From Bacteroidota bacterium (lineage in GTDB: Bacteria > Bacteroidota > Bacteroidia > Chitinophagales > LD1): a stretch of 6,515 nucleotides of DNA. Under the pieces are notes generated by a model. It was not told where the DNA came from and searched no databases. It saw only the letters and a list, made by a program, of their open reading frames with translations. The DNA is taken from positions 1 to 6,515 of the forward strand of contig JAFDYM010000108.1 in NCBI GenBank assembly GCA_018267435.1, read 5' to 3'. Positions 1-6,515 of this stretch are shown one piece after another. The translations under genes and the position numbers were made by a program. Positions within the stretch are counted from its first letter, which is position 1, and every line of letters begins with the position of its first letter.

Positions 1-1
1 A

Positions 2-382
2 AATAATCCAATATCTATTTTGCCCGAATTGCCAAGGCAACTGACAATACTCGAATTCAATAATACGCTTGTAAGTGTTATACCTCCATTCAACGCATCT
101 ATAAAACAGATGCGCTGCAAAAACACGCCTATATCTGCGCTACCATTTTTTCCACCATCGCTGCGTACGGTAGACTGCACTGGCTCAGTAAGGTTAGAAT
201 ATGTACCGCCTATAGTGTACAAAATGGATTCATTGATACTTAAAAATACGGGGCTTAAATACTTACCATTCCTACCCGACACTCTTATTCATATCGATTT
301 ATCGAACGATTCATTTTTAACGTGTTTGCCTAAGATTAATTATGCAAGGTACTTAAATACAACGGGCACATCTATACAATGT
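2..382 (+). repeat. Leucine-rich repeat array within the surface protein (about six units, continuing left)
   Basis: The encoded protein shows about six tandem units of 20-21 residues, for example ALPFFPPSLRTVDCTGSVRLE and YLPFLPDTLIHIDLSNDSFLT without their last residue. The LPxLP start and the L-x-x-L-x-C/L-x-x-T core resemble the short bacterial LRR type also seen in IpaH/YopM proteins. Here the array is joined to beta domains and a T9SS tail rather than to an E3 ligase domain. The units have diverged at DNA level, so this is an old protein repeat and not a recent tandem expansion. The last unit (CLPKINYARYLNTTGTSI) runs into a cysteine-rich cap around residues 121-147. The array probably extends past the left edge. 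Confidence 0.8.
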
Positions 383-1861
383 AGACAACCTGGAGGAACG
401 GTAAACACTAGCACGCCCAACTATTATAATTTAGCCGTATGTGTTAACGATACTGGCGATTGTGTTATGACTTGGGATATTGCGGGGCGTAGCTTCTTCG
501 ATGAAAACTTAAACTGTAGTTTCGATACCACAGACTATTACATTCAAAAAAGAAAGTATACCCTTTGGAAAGATAATAGTTTGGTCAGTTCATTCATAAG
601 CGACAATGGGCAGTTCTATTTCCAAACACCCACAACGGGCATATACGAGGTACGTGTAGATACTACAGGCAACACTTTTAGTCTGTATTGCCCACAAAGT
701 GCCACTTATATTGATACTATCAATACGCTAGGTACTAGAACACTTAAGAATGACTTTTCATTTAAGTGCAATGACGAATATGACTACAAAGTGTCGAGCA
801 TAATTGGTCCTAACATTTTTAGACCTGCTAATCTCGCAAATGTAATTTTTGTGGCAGGCGAGTCTTTGAGCTTGTATAATGGAAGGTGCGGTGCCGAACA
901 AGCCGGCCTTGTAACTGTTACTATGCAAGGTGATGCGCAATATATAGCACCTATGCCTAATGCCCTAGTACCCTCAAGCATAGTAGGCAATACTATAAAA
1001 TGGGAGGTGCCGAATATGAGTGATATTAACTCAAACACCCCTTTTGGAATAACTATACGCGTAGATACATCAGCGCAAACAGGAAGTACTATTTGCTTTG
1101 TAGTAAAAATAGATGCAGTAGCAGGCGAAAGAGATACTACGAATAATGTGCGAACTCATTGCTTTACTATTAGAAACAGTTACGACCCTAACGACAAGCA
1201 AGTATCGCCAGTGGCGGATATTGATACGACACAAGAATGGTTAACGTATACTGTTCGCTTTCAAAATACTGGTACTGCAGAGGCGCAGCATATTTACATA
1301 ATGGATACCCTAGACGAAAACTTAGACGTTAGCAGCTTGGAACTGCTTGACTACAGCCACCGCCCAATGAATGTGCAAGTAAAGGAAAATACATTGCGCT
1401 TTAATTTTCCTTATATAAACCTGCCTGATAGCAATACCAATGAGCCTGCTAGCCACGGCTATGTACAGTATAAGGTAAAACTGAAAGAAGGATTGCCTTT
1501 AGGCACTACAATAAGGAATACTGCATACATTTATTTTGATTTTAATGAGCCGGTAGTAACCAATACTACTACCAATACTATAGCATTGCCGCAAGATACT
1601 ACTGGCGTAGGCATAAAGCCTATAGCAAGCGATATAAGCTTAAGCATATACCCTAACCCTGCCAATACTAATCTTACTATAGCCACTAACCATAGCGGCA
1701 ACACAGTGGCTATATACAATGCGCAGGGCAGCATAGTAATGAAACAAACTATGACAGGCAGTGCAGAAACATTCAACATAATTGACCTGGCAGGCGGTGT
1801 TTACTATGTGGAAGTAAGCAGCACACAGGGTACAGCGCGCAAGAAATTTATTAAGCTATAA
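2..1861 (+). CDS. LRR / SdrD-B-like / DUF7619 surface protein with T9SS type A sorting domain (5' partial)
   Basis: This is a secreted or surface-anchored protein, probably an adhesin or other cell-surface factor; its ligand is unknown. Counting from the TTG at 20 as residue 1 (613 residues), residues 1-121 are leucine-rich repeats of about 20-21 residues with the pattern LPxLPxxLxxLxCxNTxIS. Residues about 155-225 look like an SdrD-B-like beta domain, with the calcium-loop-like FFDENLNCSFD. Residues about 250-385 are beta-rich and resemble a CARDB/DUF11-type domain (GERDTTNN near 369-376). Residues about 387-520 match DUF7619, opening with SYDPNDK and closing with AYIYFDFNEPVVTNT. Residues about 539-613 form a T9SS type A tail (LSIYPNPANTNLTI, GGVYYVEV, final KKFIKL). 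The frame stays open to the left edge and the repeat continues there as NNPISI, so TTG at 20 is not the start. The signal peptide must lie outside the window. The family and export route are firm; the function is inferred. Confidence 0.9.
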   Translation, partial: NNPISILPELPRQLTILEFNNTLVSVIPPFNASIKQMRCKNTPISALPFFPPSLRTVDCTGSVRLEYVPPIVYKMDSLILKNTGLKYLPFLPDTLIHIDLSNDSFLTCLPKINYARYLNTTGTSIQCRQPGGTVNTSTPNYYNLAVCVNDTGDCVMTWDIAGRSFFDENLNCSFDTTDYYIQKRKYTLWKDNSLVSSFISDNGQFYFQTPTTGIYEVRVDTTGNTFSLYCPQSATYIDTINTLGTRTLKNDFSFKCNDEYDYKVSSIIGPNIFRPANLANVIFVAGESLSLYNGRCGAEQAGLVTVTMQGDAQYIAPMPNALVPSSIVGNTIKWEVPNMSDINSNTPFGITIRVDTSAQTGSTICFVVKIDAVAGERDTTNNVRTHCFTIRNSYDPNDKQVSPVADIDTTQEWLTYTVRFQNTGTAEAQHIYIMDTLDENLDVSSLELLDYSHRPMNVQVKENTLRFNFPYINLPDSNTNEPASHGYVQYKVKLKEGLPLGTTIRNTAYIYFDFNEPVVTNTTTNTIALPQDTTGVGIKPIASDISLSIYPNPANTNLTIATNHSGNTVAIYNAQGSIVMKQTMTGSAETFNIIDLAGGVYYVEVSSTQGTARKKFIKL

Positions 1862-1883
1862 CGCTTACACAATACTGAAAACA

Positions 1884-1920
1884 AAAACGCCGCTTTCGAT
1901 TTGAAGGCGGCGTTTTGTTT
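1884..1920. terminator. Bidirectional intrinsic terminator between the LRR/T9SS gene and ettA
   Basis: AAAACGCCGC at 1884-1893 pairs perfectly with GCGGCGTTTT at 1907-1916. Further pairs inward (TTTC at 1894-1897 with GGAA-side bases 1903-1906, one of them G-T) leave a five-base loop. The + strand reads into TTTTGTTTG. The - strand reads into TTTTTGTTTTC. The hairpin starts 23 bases after the stop of the + gene and ends 21 bases before the stop of ettA, so it can end transcription of both convergent genes. Confidence 0.88.
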
Positions 1921-1940
1921 GTTCGCAGTAGCTGTTAATA

Positions 1941-3623
1941 CTAGTTTGCTACCAATTTTTTGTACTTGAATTTCTTAGGCTCATCGCTTATGCCTAGGCG
2001 TTGTTTCTTATTTTCTTCATAGTCGCTAAAGCCACCTTCGAACCAGTACACGCTACCCTCGCCTTCAAAGGCCAAGATGTGCGTACATACACGGTCAAGG
2101 AACCAACGGTCGTGCGATATAATAACGGCACAGCCTGCGTAGTTTTCAAGCGCATCTTCCAATGAACGGATGGTGTTTATATCCAAGTCGTTGGTAGGTT
2201 CATCCAGTAGCAATACGTTGGCTTCTTCGCGCAACGTAAGTGCTAGGTGCAAGCGGTTACGCTCGCCACCCGATAGTACTTTTATCTTCTTCTGCTGATC
2301 GGCACCGCCAAAGTTAAAGCGCGATACATAAGCGCGCGAGTTCATCTTTAGTTTACCTAGTTCAATCCATTCATCACCGTTGGTTATCACATCGAATACC
2401 GTCTTCTCAGGGTCTATGTTGGCGTGCGCCTGGTCAACGTATGATATCTTCACGGTTTCGCCCACTTCAAAGGTTCCGCTGTTAGGTTGCTCTTCGCCCA
2501 TTATCATACGGAACAAGGTTGTTTTACCCGCACCGTTCGGGCCTATTATACCTACTATACCACCTTGCGGTAGTTTAAAGTTAAGGTGCTCATACAATAG
2601 CCTATCGCCAAAGCCTTTCGATACATCGTTAGCCTCTATAACCTTAGCACCCAAGCGTGGGCCCGGTGGTATGTATAGCTCCAATTTATCTTCGGTTTGG
2701 TTCGCTTCTTCAGAGGCCATTTTTTCGTAGTTCTGCAAACGTGCCTTGCTTTTGGCTTGCCTTGCCTTTTGGCCCATGCGCACCCATTCCAACTCGCGCT
2801 GAAGCATCTTCTGGCGCTTGCCCTCAGTCTTCTCTTCTTGCGCCATGCGTATCTGCTTCTGGTCAAGCCAGCTGCTGTAGTTACCCTTCCAAGGAATACC
2901 CTTGCCGCCGTCAAGCTCCAATATCCAAGCCGCTACGTTATCTAGGAAATACCTATCGTGCGTTATACATATTACTGTGCCTTTGTACTGCTCCAAGTGG
3001 TGCTCCAACCACAATACCGATTCAGCATCTAAGTGGTTGGTAGGCTCATCTAGCAATAGCACATCTGGTTCCTGCAATAGCAAGCGGCATAGCGCCACAC
3101 GCCTTCTTTCACCACCCGATAGGTTCTTCACCAATGCATCAGGATCTGGGCACTGTAGGGCATCCATAGCGCGGTTAAGCACCTGGTCTATTTCCCAAGC
3201 GTTGGCAGCGTCAATCTTATCTTGCAGCACACCTTGCCTTTCCAATAGCTTCTCCATTTTATCGGGGTCAAGCTCTGGGTCGCTAAACTGTTCGCTTATG
3301 GCGTTGAACTCATCTAACAGGTCGAATATTTCCTGCTTGCCTTGGCGCACTATTTCTATTACCGTTTTGGTTTCATCCAGCTTCGGTTCTTGCTCTAGGT
3401 AGCCTACGCTATAGTCTTTGCTCTTTTCTATTTTGCCTTGGTAGTTTTCATCAAGGCCAGCTATTATTTTCAATAGCGTTGACTTACCCGAACCGTTAGC
3501 ACCTATAATGCCTATTTTGGCACCGTAGAAGAAGCTTAGGTAAATGTCTTTCAAAATCTGTTTGGTAGGTGGAATGGTTTTACTCAATCCCACCATCGAG
3601 AATATTACTGTATTATCTGCCAT
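1941..3623 (-). CDS. ettA: Energy-dependent translational throttle protein EttA (ABC-F ATPase)
   Basis: EttA is a cytoplasmic ABC-F protein. In E. coli it binds the ribosomal E site and couples the first peptide bond to the ATP/ADP ratio. The 560-residue length is close to the 555 of E. coli. The first ATPase domain has Walker A GANGSGKST (41-49), signature LSGGE (168-172), Walker B LLLDEP with Glu193, and the switch His222. The second has GPNGAGKTT (361-369), LSGGE (450-454), LLLDEP with Glu475, and His504. The helical arm expected in EttA fits residues about 96-140. The linker that contacts P-site tRNA fits about 246-325, with the basic stretch ELEWVRMGQKARQAKSKAR. All catalytic residues are present. 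The ATG at 3623 aligns with the known EttA N-terminus (MADNTVIFSMVGLSKTIPPTK); no Shine-Dalgarno is visible, as is usual in this phylum. The gene appears monocistronic and is divergent from yjbQ. Another ABC-F subtype is unlikely given the overall match and the short arm. Confidence 0.95.
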   Translation of the reverse strand: MADNTVIFSMVGLSKTIPPTKQILKDIYLSFFYGAKIGIIGANGSGKSTLLKIIAGLDENYQGKIEKSKDYSVGYLEQEPKLDETKTVIEIVRQGKQEIFDLLDEFNAISEQFSDPELDPDKMEKLLERQGVLQDKIDAANAWEIDQVLNRAMDALQCPDPDALVKNLSGGERRRVALCRLLLQEPDVLLLDEPTNHLDAESVLWLEHHLEQYKGTVICITHDRYFLDNVAAWILELDGGKGIPWKGNYSSWLDQKQIRMAQEEKTEGKRQKMLQRELEWVRMGQKARQAKSKARLQNYEKMASEEANQTEDKLELYIPPGPRLGAKVIEANDVSKGFGDRLLYEHLNFKLPQGGIVGIIGPNGAGKTTLFRMIMGEEQPNSGTFEVGETVKISYVDQAHANIDPEKTVFDVITNGDEWIELGKLKMNSRAYVSRFNFGGADQQKKIKVLSGGERNRLHLALTLREEANVLLLDEPTNDLDINTIRSLEDALENYAGCAVIISHDRWFLDRVCTHILAFEGEGSVYWFEGGFSDYEENKKQRLGISDEPKKFKYKKLVAN

Positions 3624-3831
3624 AGTAGTATAAGGGAAAAATGAACCGCGAAGATAAGATAAATAAGGTAATTAGATGATTGAGAGAATTGAGTAGAAAA
3701 GGCACTTTCTTCCAATTTTATCAATTCCCTTACGTAGTCTATCGGCGAGTGTCTCCACTCGCCGAAACGCTAACTTCATTTCGGTGTGTGAGGACACACA
3801 CCGATAGGCGATTTTTGTTTAATTTCCTTAT
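3624..3831. other. Divergent intergenic region between ettA and yjbQ
   Basis: These 208 bases must carry the promoters of both ettA (leftward) and yjbQ (rightward). I see no confident match to the Bacteroidota promoter pattern (TTG near -33, TAnnTTTG near -7). The nearest are single-mismatch -7-like strings at 3810-3817 on the + strand and 3713-3720 on the - strand, neither with a well-placed -33 element. The half near ettA (3624-3738) is AT-rich and otherwise plain. The half near yjbQ holds the paired palindromes described separately. No small open reading frame or RNA gene is evident. Confidence 0.6.
3739..3807. repeat. REPIN/MITE-like inverted pair of 24-nt palindromes
   Basis: Two hairpins lie 15 bases apart. 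The first (3742-3765) pairs TCGGCGAGTG with CACTCGCCGA around the loop TCTC. The second (3781-3804) pairs TCGGTGTGTG with CACACACCGA around the loop AGGA. Both have perfect 10-bp stems and four-base loops. Their stems differ at two positions, and in each case the opposite arm carries the matching change. The ends are mirror images: CTATCGG at 3739-3745 and CCGATAG at 3801-3807. Reading the second hairpin on the other strand gives loop TCCT, close to TCTC, so the units are best seen as an inverted pair, the layout of REPINs (paired REP sequences mobilised by RAYT transposases). No transposase is in the window and no target-site duplication is evident. Naming it REPIN-like is an inference; the palindromes themselves are certain. 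Confidence 0.7.
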
Positions 3832-4242
3832 ATGACAACCCAAACCGAATTCTCTCTGCCACCATACAAGCGTGGCTTTCACATCATTACCAATTATGTA
3901 TTGAAACAGCTAGCTGATTTACCGCAGTATGGGGTGCTGCACCTGTTTATTAAACACACATCGGCGGGCTTGGCTATAAACGAAAATGCCGACCCAAGCG
4001 TAAGGGTAGATTTTGAAACTTCTTTCAACAAACTGGTACCCGAAAACCAAAGCTACTATACGCACAACGATGAAGGCCCCGATGATATGCCTGCACACAT
4101 TAAGGCTGTACTATCGGGTAGTTCGGTAAGCATACCCATTACCAATGGCAGGTTAAACCTTGGTACATGGCAAGGCATATACCTATGCGAGTATCGCAAC
4201 CATGCAGGCAGTAGAAAGCTAGTAGCCACTATTACAAGCTAG
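3832..4242 (+). CDS. yjbQ: YjbQ-family protein (UPF0047), secondary thiamine-phosphate synthase
   Basis: This is a complete small cytoplasmic protein of 136 residues, close to the 138 or so typical of the family. It is recognised by the YjbQ/UPF0047 motifs in order: HTSAGL (42-47), NENADPSVRVD (50-60), YTHNDEGPDDMPAHIK (76-91), and GRLNLGTWQGIYLCEYR (106-122). The conserved His42, His78 and His89, with the acidic residues near them, line the central pocket in known trimeric structures. E. coli YjbQ has been reported to have weak thiamine-phosphate synthase activity, hence the product name; the true physiological role remains unclear. The ATG at 3832 is the only sensible start. It has no Shine-Dalgarno and lies 25 bases after the second palindrome, so that hairpin could fall within the mRNA leader. 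The gene stands alone, divergent from ettA and convergent with the next gene. Confidence 0.93.
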   Translation: MTTQTEFSLPPYKRGFHIITNYVLKQLADLPQYGVLHLFIKHTSAGLAINENADPSVRVDFETSFNKLVPENQSYYTHNDEGPDDMPAHIKAVLSGSSVSIPITNGRLNLGTWQGIYLCEYRNHAGSRKLVATITS

Positions 4243-4244
4243 AT

Positions 4245-4280
4245 AAAAAAAGCGCGAGGTATTAGCCCCGCGCTTTTTTA
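4245..4280. terminator. Bidirectional intrinsic terminator between yjbQ and the large - strand gene
   Basis: GCGCG at 4252-4256 pairs with CGCGC at 4269-4273. After one A-C mismatch, GG at 4258-4259 pairs with CC at 4266-4267, leaving a six-base loop. The stem is flanked by a run of seven A on the left and six T on the right, so it gives a U-tract in either direction. It begins two bases after the yjbQ stop and ends two bases before the stop of the convergent gene, so both genes very likely share it. Confidence 0.88.
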
Positions 4281-4281
4281 T

Positions 4282-6513
4282 TTATTGGTGAAAGTAACTT
4301 CGTTGCTTACGTTCGTATTCTTCATCGCTTAAATGATAGTAATACTTAGAGTAGTCGTTCTTGCGCGAATCGCGCAGTACTTCTACCAGCATATCATTTA
4401 CTTGCTTGCCTTGCTCTTCATCCTCGTCAAGCACATCAAGCCCACTTACAGTAAACTCGTTCTCGCTAGGCATTTTATCGCCCTCGGTAGGCAGCAAGCC
4501 TATATAGGCTAGTTTGTACCCTTCGCCATCATAGCCACCAGTTTTGTACTTGTATATGTATAGTGTACCCTTTTTGCCTTTCCATTCCATTTTTCGGGTT
4601 TCAAGCAATTCTACCGAATCTTTATCGGCCACATAAAACTCATCCATTAGCATAGCCTTGGCATAGTAATCAGCGGTTTTATAGTGACTTGGAAATAGGT
4701 TCAGCTTTTTAGCCTTCTGCAATGCTTTGTAAGTATCTAAACGATACTTGTCATCGGCGGCTAATGTGTTTATTACTGCCGTATCTACTGTTTTTCCCTT
4801 GGCAAGAAACAGCGACATTGTATTTAATTTCAACCTTTTATTTTCCGATGCAAACAACTTATCAAAGTGTGCTTTTACGTTCGGTTGGTCGTAGTAAGGC
4901 AGCAATAACCTGTTGAAGGTTTCAAGTTTACCTTCGCCATCGTTATACCCGTAGTCATAGTCATAATCGTAGTTATCTTCTTCTTCTACATTGGCCAATA
5001 CCCTCTTAAGGTTCATCTTACCCTCGTTCAATACTATCGATAGCTTATCCTTATATACAGTAGGGCTAAGTGCATTACTATCTAGCAAGTCAGCTAGTAA
5101 GTTGTATACGCCCATTTTATACTCGTCAACTATCAGCAAGTCAAATAGGTCGGGATATAAAGCAGCAGAAAGCTTAATGCTATCGCGCAAGCCATCGAAT
5201 AACATGAAATCGCTATTAGATTGACCGAATGGCGTTTCGGTAAGTAATAGCTCCTTATACGCAGTTACCGCTTCAGGCTTGTTCATTAAGCATAGACCGC
5301 GTAGTATGGCAAACTGATAGTCGGCAGTATCGCCGGCGCGCATGTATTCTTCTTTCAAATAAGGTATCACTGTTTTATCGCCTACCTTACCTATTTTGCG
5401 GTACATCATGCTTTTGAATGCAACAGGGTTTTTAGCTTGCGCTGGTATATTTTTGGCTAGCTTCATATACTCCGATATATACTTTGCTTCGCTCTTTATA
5501 TCGAATATGGCAGATATGGCTGCGTTTACCTGGTTGGTATCGGTGCTGTATATATCTTTAAAAAGCAAATCGCCCTTATCGATAAACACGTTTTTACCTG
5601 TTAGCGAATCGATAGGTTTAAAGTTATCGAAGAAGGTAGTTACAAACTTGCTTTCGCCTAATATAGGATCTACATAAGCTTGCACCAGGTACTTGGTTTG
5701 GTTCTTAAGCAGTACCATGCAGCGTATGGTTTTAATAGAGTTAGTATCGGTTAGGTAGAAATCTAACTGTAGGCCATCGTTGAATTTCTGCAGCTTTTCA
5801 TCCTTCACGGTATAGTCGCCAAACTCGCTGGCATACAACTTGGCTAAGCGCACAAATTCCTTCTCGTTTTCCATTTTGTAATACCTACTATTCTTAAACA
5901 CTTCTACCGATATAGCTTCGTTGTTGTTCTTATCGAAATACACTTGGCTCTCCTTTACTACATCGCTAGTATCAACTTTCGATTTGCCATAGTACTTATA
6001 CTGCATACGTGTAAGGCTAGTGTAGTCAAACTTAGGCTCATACGGCACCTTACTAGTCATAAACACAGTAGTGTCAGTTAAGTCGTAAAACTTAGTGTAC
6101 TCAGGCAGGCCAAACTCCATCGATTCAAAGAAACGGTTGATGCTTGGCGTTTGCTTGTTATAGTATGCAGCCGCTATATAGTAGGTCATGTTTTGTAGTA
6201 CATACATTACTTCTACATTGCGCTTTTTGCTATCGGTATAGGTAGCCTTTAGTGTTTTATAGCCTTTGTAGTTTACAAACTGCTTTTTAACCTCGGTAAA
6301 GTCGTTGCTCTTGGCAAAATCGCGCGCAGTTACACTTAGCGCAAAGGTATCTTCCTCTAGGTACCTTGTATTGCCCTCGGGCATAGCGCTTACGTAAAAT
6401 ACGGTATTGGTCTTTTCATCGTTGGCAAGTAGGTCGGTAGTAAGTAGCATTGATGACAAAGCCGTTTTGCCATAGAACACAGGCTTTTCAGGCATTTCAA
6501 CGGTAAAGGTTTT
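4282..6513 (-). CDS. Large protein of unknown function with duplicated N-terminal domain and helical middle (5' partial)
   Basis: I do not recognise a named family. Residues are counted from the ATG at 6495 (737 residues), but this is probably not the start: the frame stays open to the right edge, adding KTFTVE, and KTFTVEMPEKP reads as the interior of a beta domain. Two related alpha/beta domains come first (about 1-128 and 140-295). Each ends with a similar block: TD, then V-x-x-L-x-N-x-T-x-Y, then AY, then FF near the end (residues 87-123 and 249-289). The style recalls PsbP/Mog1-like folds, which is only a guess. Residues about 315-605 are helix-rich and look like HEAT-type repeats, interrupted near 504-521 by an acidic, tyrosine-rich tract. 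A beta C-terminal part follows (about 635-710), then a charged tail. No membrane segment is visible; any signal peptide would lie outside the window. The role is unknown; export to the periplasm or surface is plausible but unproven. Confidence 0.85.
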   Translation of the reverse strand, partial: KTFTVEMPEKPVFYGKTALSSMLLTTDLLANDEKTNTVFYVSAMPEGNTRYLEEDTFALSVTARDFAKSNDFTEVKKQFVNYKGYKTLKATYTDSKKRNVEVMYVLQNMTYYIAAAYYNKQTPSINRFFESMEFGLPEYTKFYDLTDTTVFMTSKVPYEPKFDYTSLTRMQYKYYGKSKVDTSDVVKESQVYFDKNNNEAISVEVFKNSRYYKMENEKEFVRLAKLYASEFGDYTVKDEKLQKFNDGLQLDFYLTDTNSIKTIRCMVLLKNQTKYLVQAYVDPILGESKFVTTFFDNFKPIDSLTGKNVFIDKGDLLFKDIYSTDTNQVNAAISAIFDIKSEAKYISEYMKLAKNIPAQAKNPVAFKSMMYRKIGKVGDKTVIPYLKEEYMRAGDTADYQFAILRGLCLMNKPEAVTAYKELLLTETPFGQSNSDFMLFDGLRDSIKLSAALYPDLFDLLIVDEYKMGVYNLLADLLDSNALSPTVYKDKLSIVLNEGKMNLKRVLANVEEEDNYDYDYDYGYNDGEGKLETFNRLLLPYYDQPNVKAHFDKLFASENKRLKLNTMSLFLAKGKTVDTAVINTLAADDKYRLDTYKALQKAKKLNLFPSHYKTADYYAKAMLMDEFYVADKDSVELLETRKMEWKGKKGTLYIYKYKTGGYDGEGYKLAYIGLLPTEGDKMPSENEFTVSGLDVLDEDEEQGKQVNDMLVEVLRDSRKNDYSKYYYHLSDEEYERKQRSYFHQ
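4939..4974 (-). repeat. Short Asp-Tyr repeat tract inside the large unknown protein
   Basis: The reading frame encodes alternating Asp and Tyr (NYDYDYDYGYND, residues 508-519), just after an acidic EEED. At DNA level it is an imperfect six-base repeat of the type TAGTCA, so it could change length by slippage in steps of two residues without breaking the frame. It probably forms a flexible loop between helical segments. It is too short and imperfect to call a phase-variation site. Confidence 0.6.
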
Positions 6514-6515
6514 AT

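Noticed and set aside
20..22. TTG at 20 as the start codon of the left gene
   Set aside because: The frame is open back to base 2, and the upstream residues NNPISI fit the LRR unit pattern, so the gene begins outside the window.
2..382. IpaH-type secreted E3 ubiquitin ligase
   Set aside because: The LRR type is similar, but there is no NEL catalytic domain. The C-terminal half is beta domains with a T9SS tail.
1555..1590. Short direct repeat CCAATACTA in the linker before the T9SS tail
   Set aside because: It encodes a Thr/Asn-rich linker (TNTTTNTI). Codon reuse explains it without a separate genetic element.
758..1779. Antisense frames over the T9SS protein and similar + strand frames over the large unknown gene (4722-5677)
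   Set aside because: No domain, start context or conserved motif supports them; the opposite frame in each case has clear protein structure.
2636..3402. Several open frames of 82-166 codons overlapping ettA (2636-2914 on the same strand in another frame, 2657-3043 and 2902-3402 on the + strand)
   Set aside because: They lie wholly inside a strongly conserved ABC-F gene, have compositionally odd translations (Ser/Arg/Pro-rich), and show no recognisable domain. They are frame shadows.
3684..3729. Possible third hairpin (GAGAATTGA with TCAATTCCC around an AGAAA/TTTCT stem)
   Set aside because: The arms are AT-rich, imperfect and far apart, and share nothing with the two strong palindromes. It is likely chance.
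3739..3820. CRISPR array or tRNA-like structure in the intergenic region
   Set aside because: There are only two inverted palindromes with one short spacer. There are no regularly spaced direct repeats, and no cloverleaf or anticodon arm can be drawn.
6493..6495. ATG at 6495 as the start codon of the right-hand gene
   Set aside because: The frame remains open to the edge and the extra residues KTFTVE fit a beta strand of the same domain. No signal sequence or ribosome binding site is seen at this ATG.

Overview
The window comes from a member of the Bacteroidota. The best evidence is the leftmost gene, which ends in a type IX secretion system (T9SS) type A sorting domain directly after a DUF7619-type domain. 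This arrangement is confined to that phylum. The lack of clear Shine-Dalgarno sequences before the two starts that can be seen agrees with this. I cannot place the organism below phylum from sequence alone; Chitinophagaceae or Sphingobacteriia-like relatives are a guess.

Layout from left to right. (1) A + strand gene, cut off by the left edge, encodes a large exported, surface-anchored protein: leucine-rich repeats, an SdrD-B-like segment, DUF7619 and a T9SS tail. (2) A short bidirectional hairpin terminator lies between it and (3) a convergent, complete ettA on the - strand, an ABC-F ATPase that acts on the ribosome. (4) A 208-bp divergent intergenic region holds a 69-bp inverted pair of tetraloop palindromes resembling a REPIN or MITE. 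(5) A complete + strand yjbQ-family gene follows (UPF0047, proposed thiamine-phosphate synthase side activity). (6) A second bidirectional terminator lies between it and (7) a convergent - strand gene, cut off by the right edge. This encodes a large protein of unknown function with a duplicated N-terminal domain and a helical middle region.

The genes do not look like one pathway. Each is its own transcription unit as far as the window shows: the pairs are convergent, divergent, then convergent, and no two neighbours point the same way. ettA and yjbQ are ordinary housekeeping genes. The two partial genes are the lineage-specific part. The most notable non-coding item is the paired palindrome at 3739-3807, whose two hairpins differ by compensatory changes in the stems. 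I found no convincing new defence system, CRISPR array, RNA gene or insertion sequence with a transposase.
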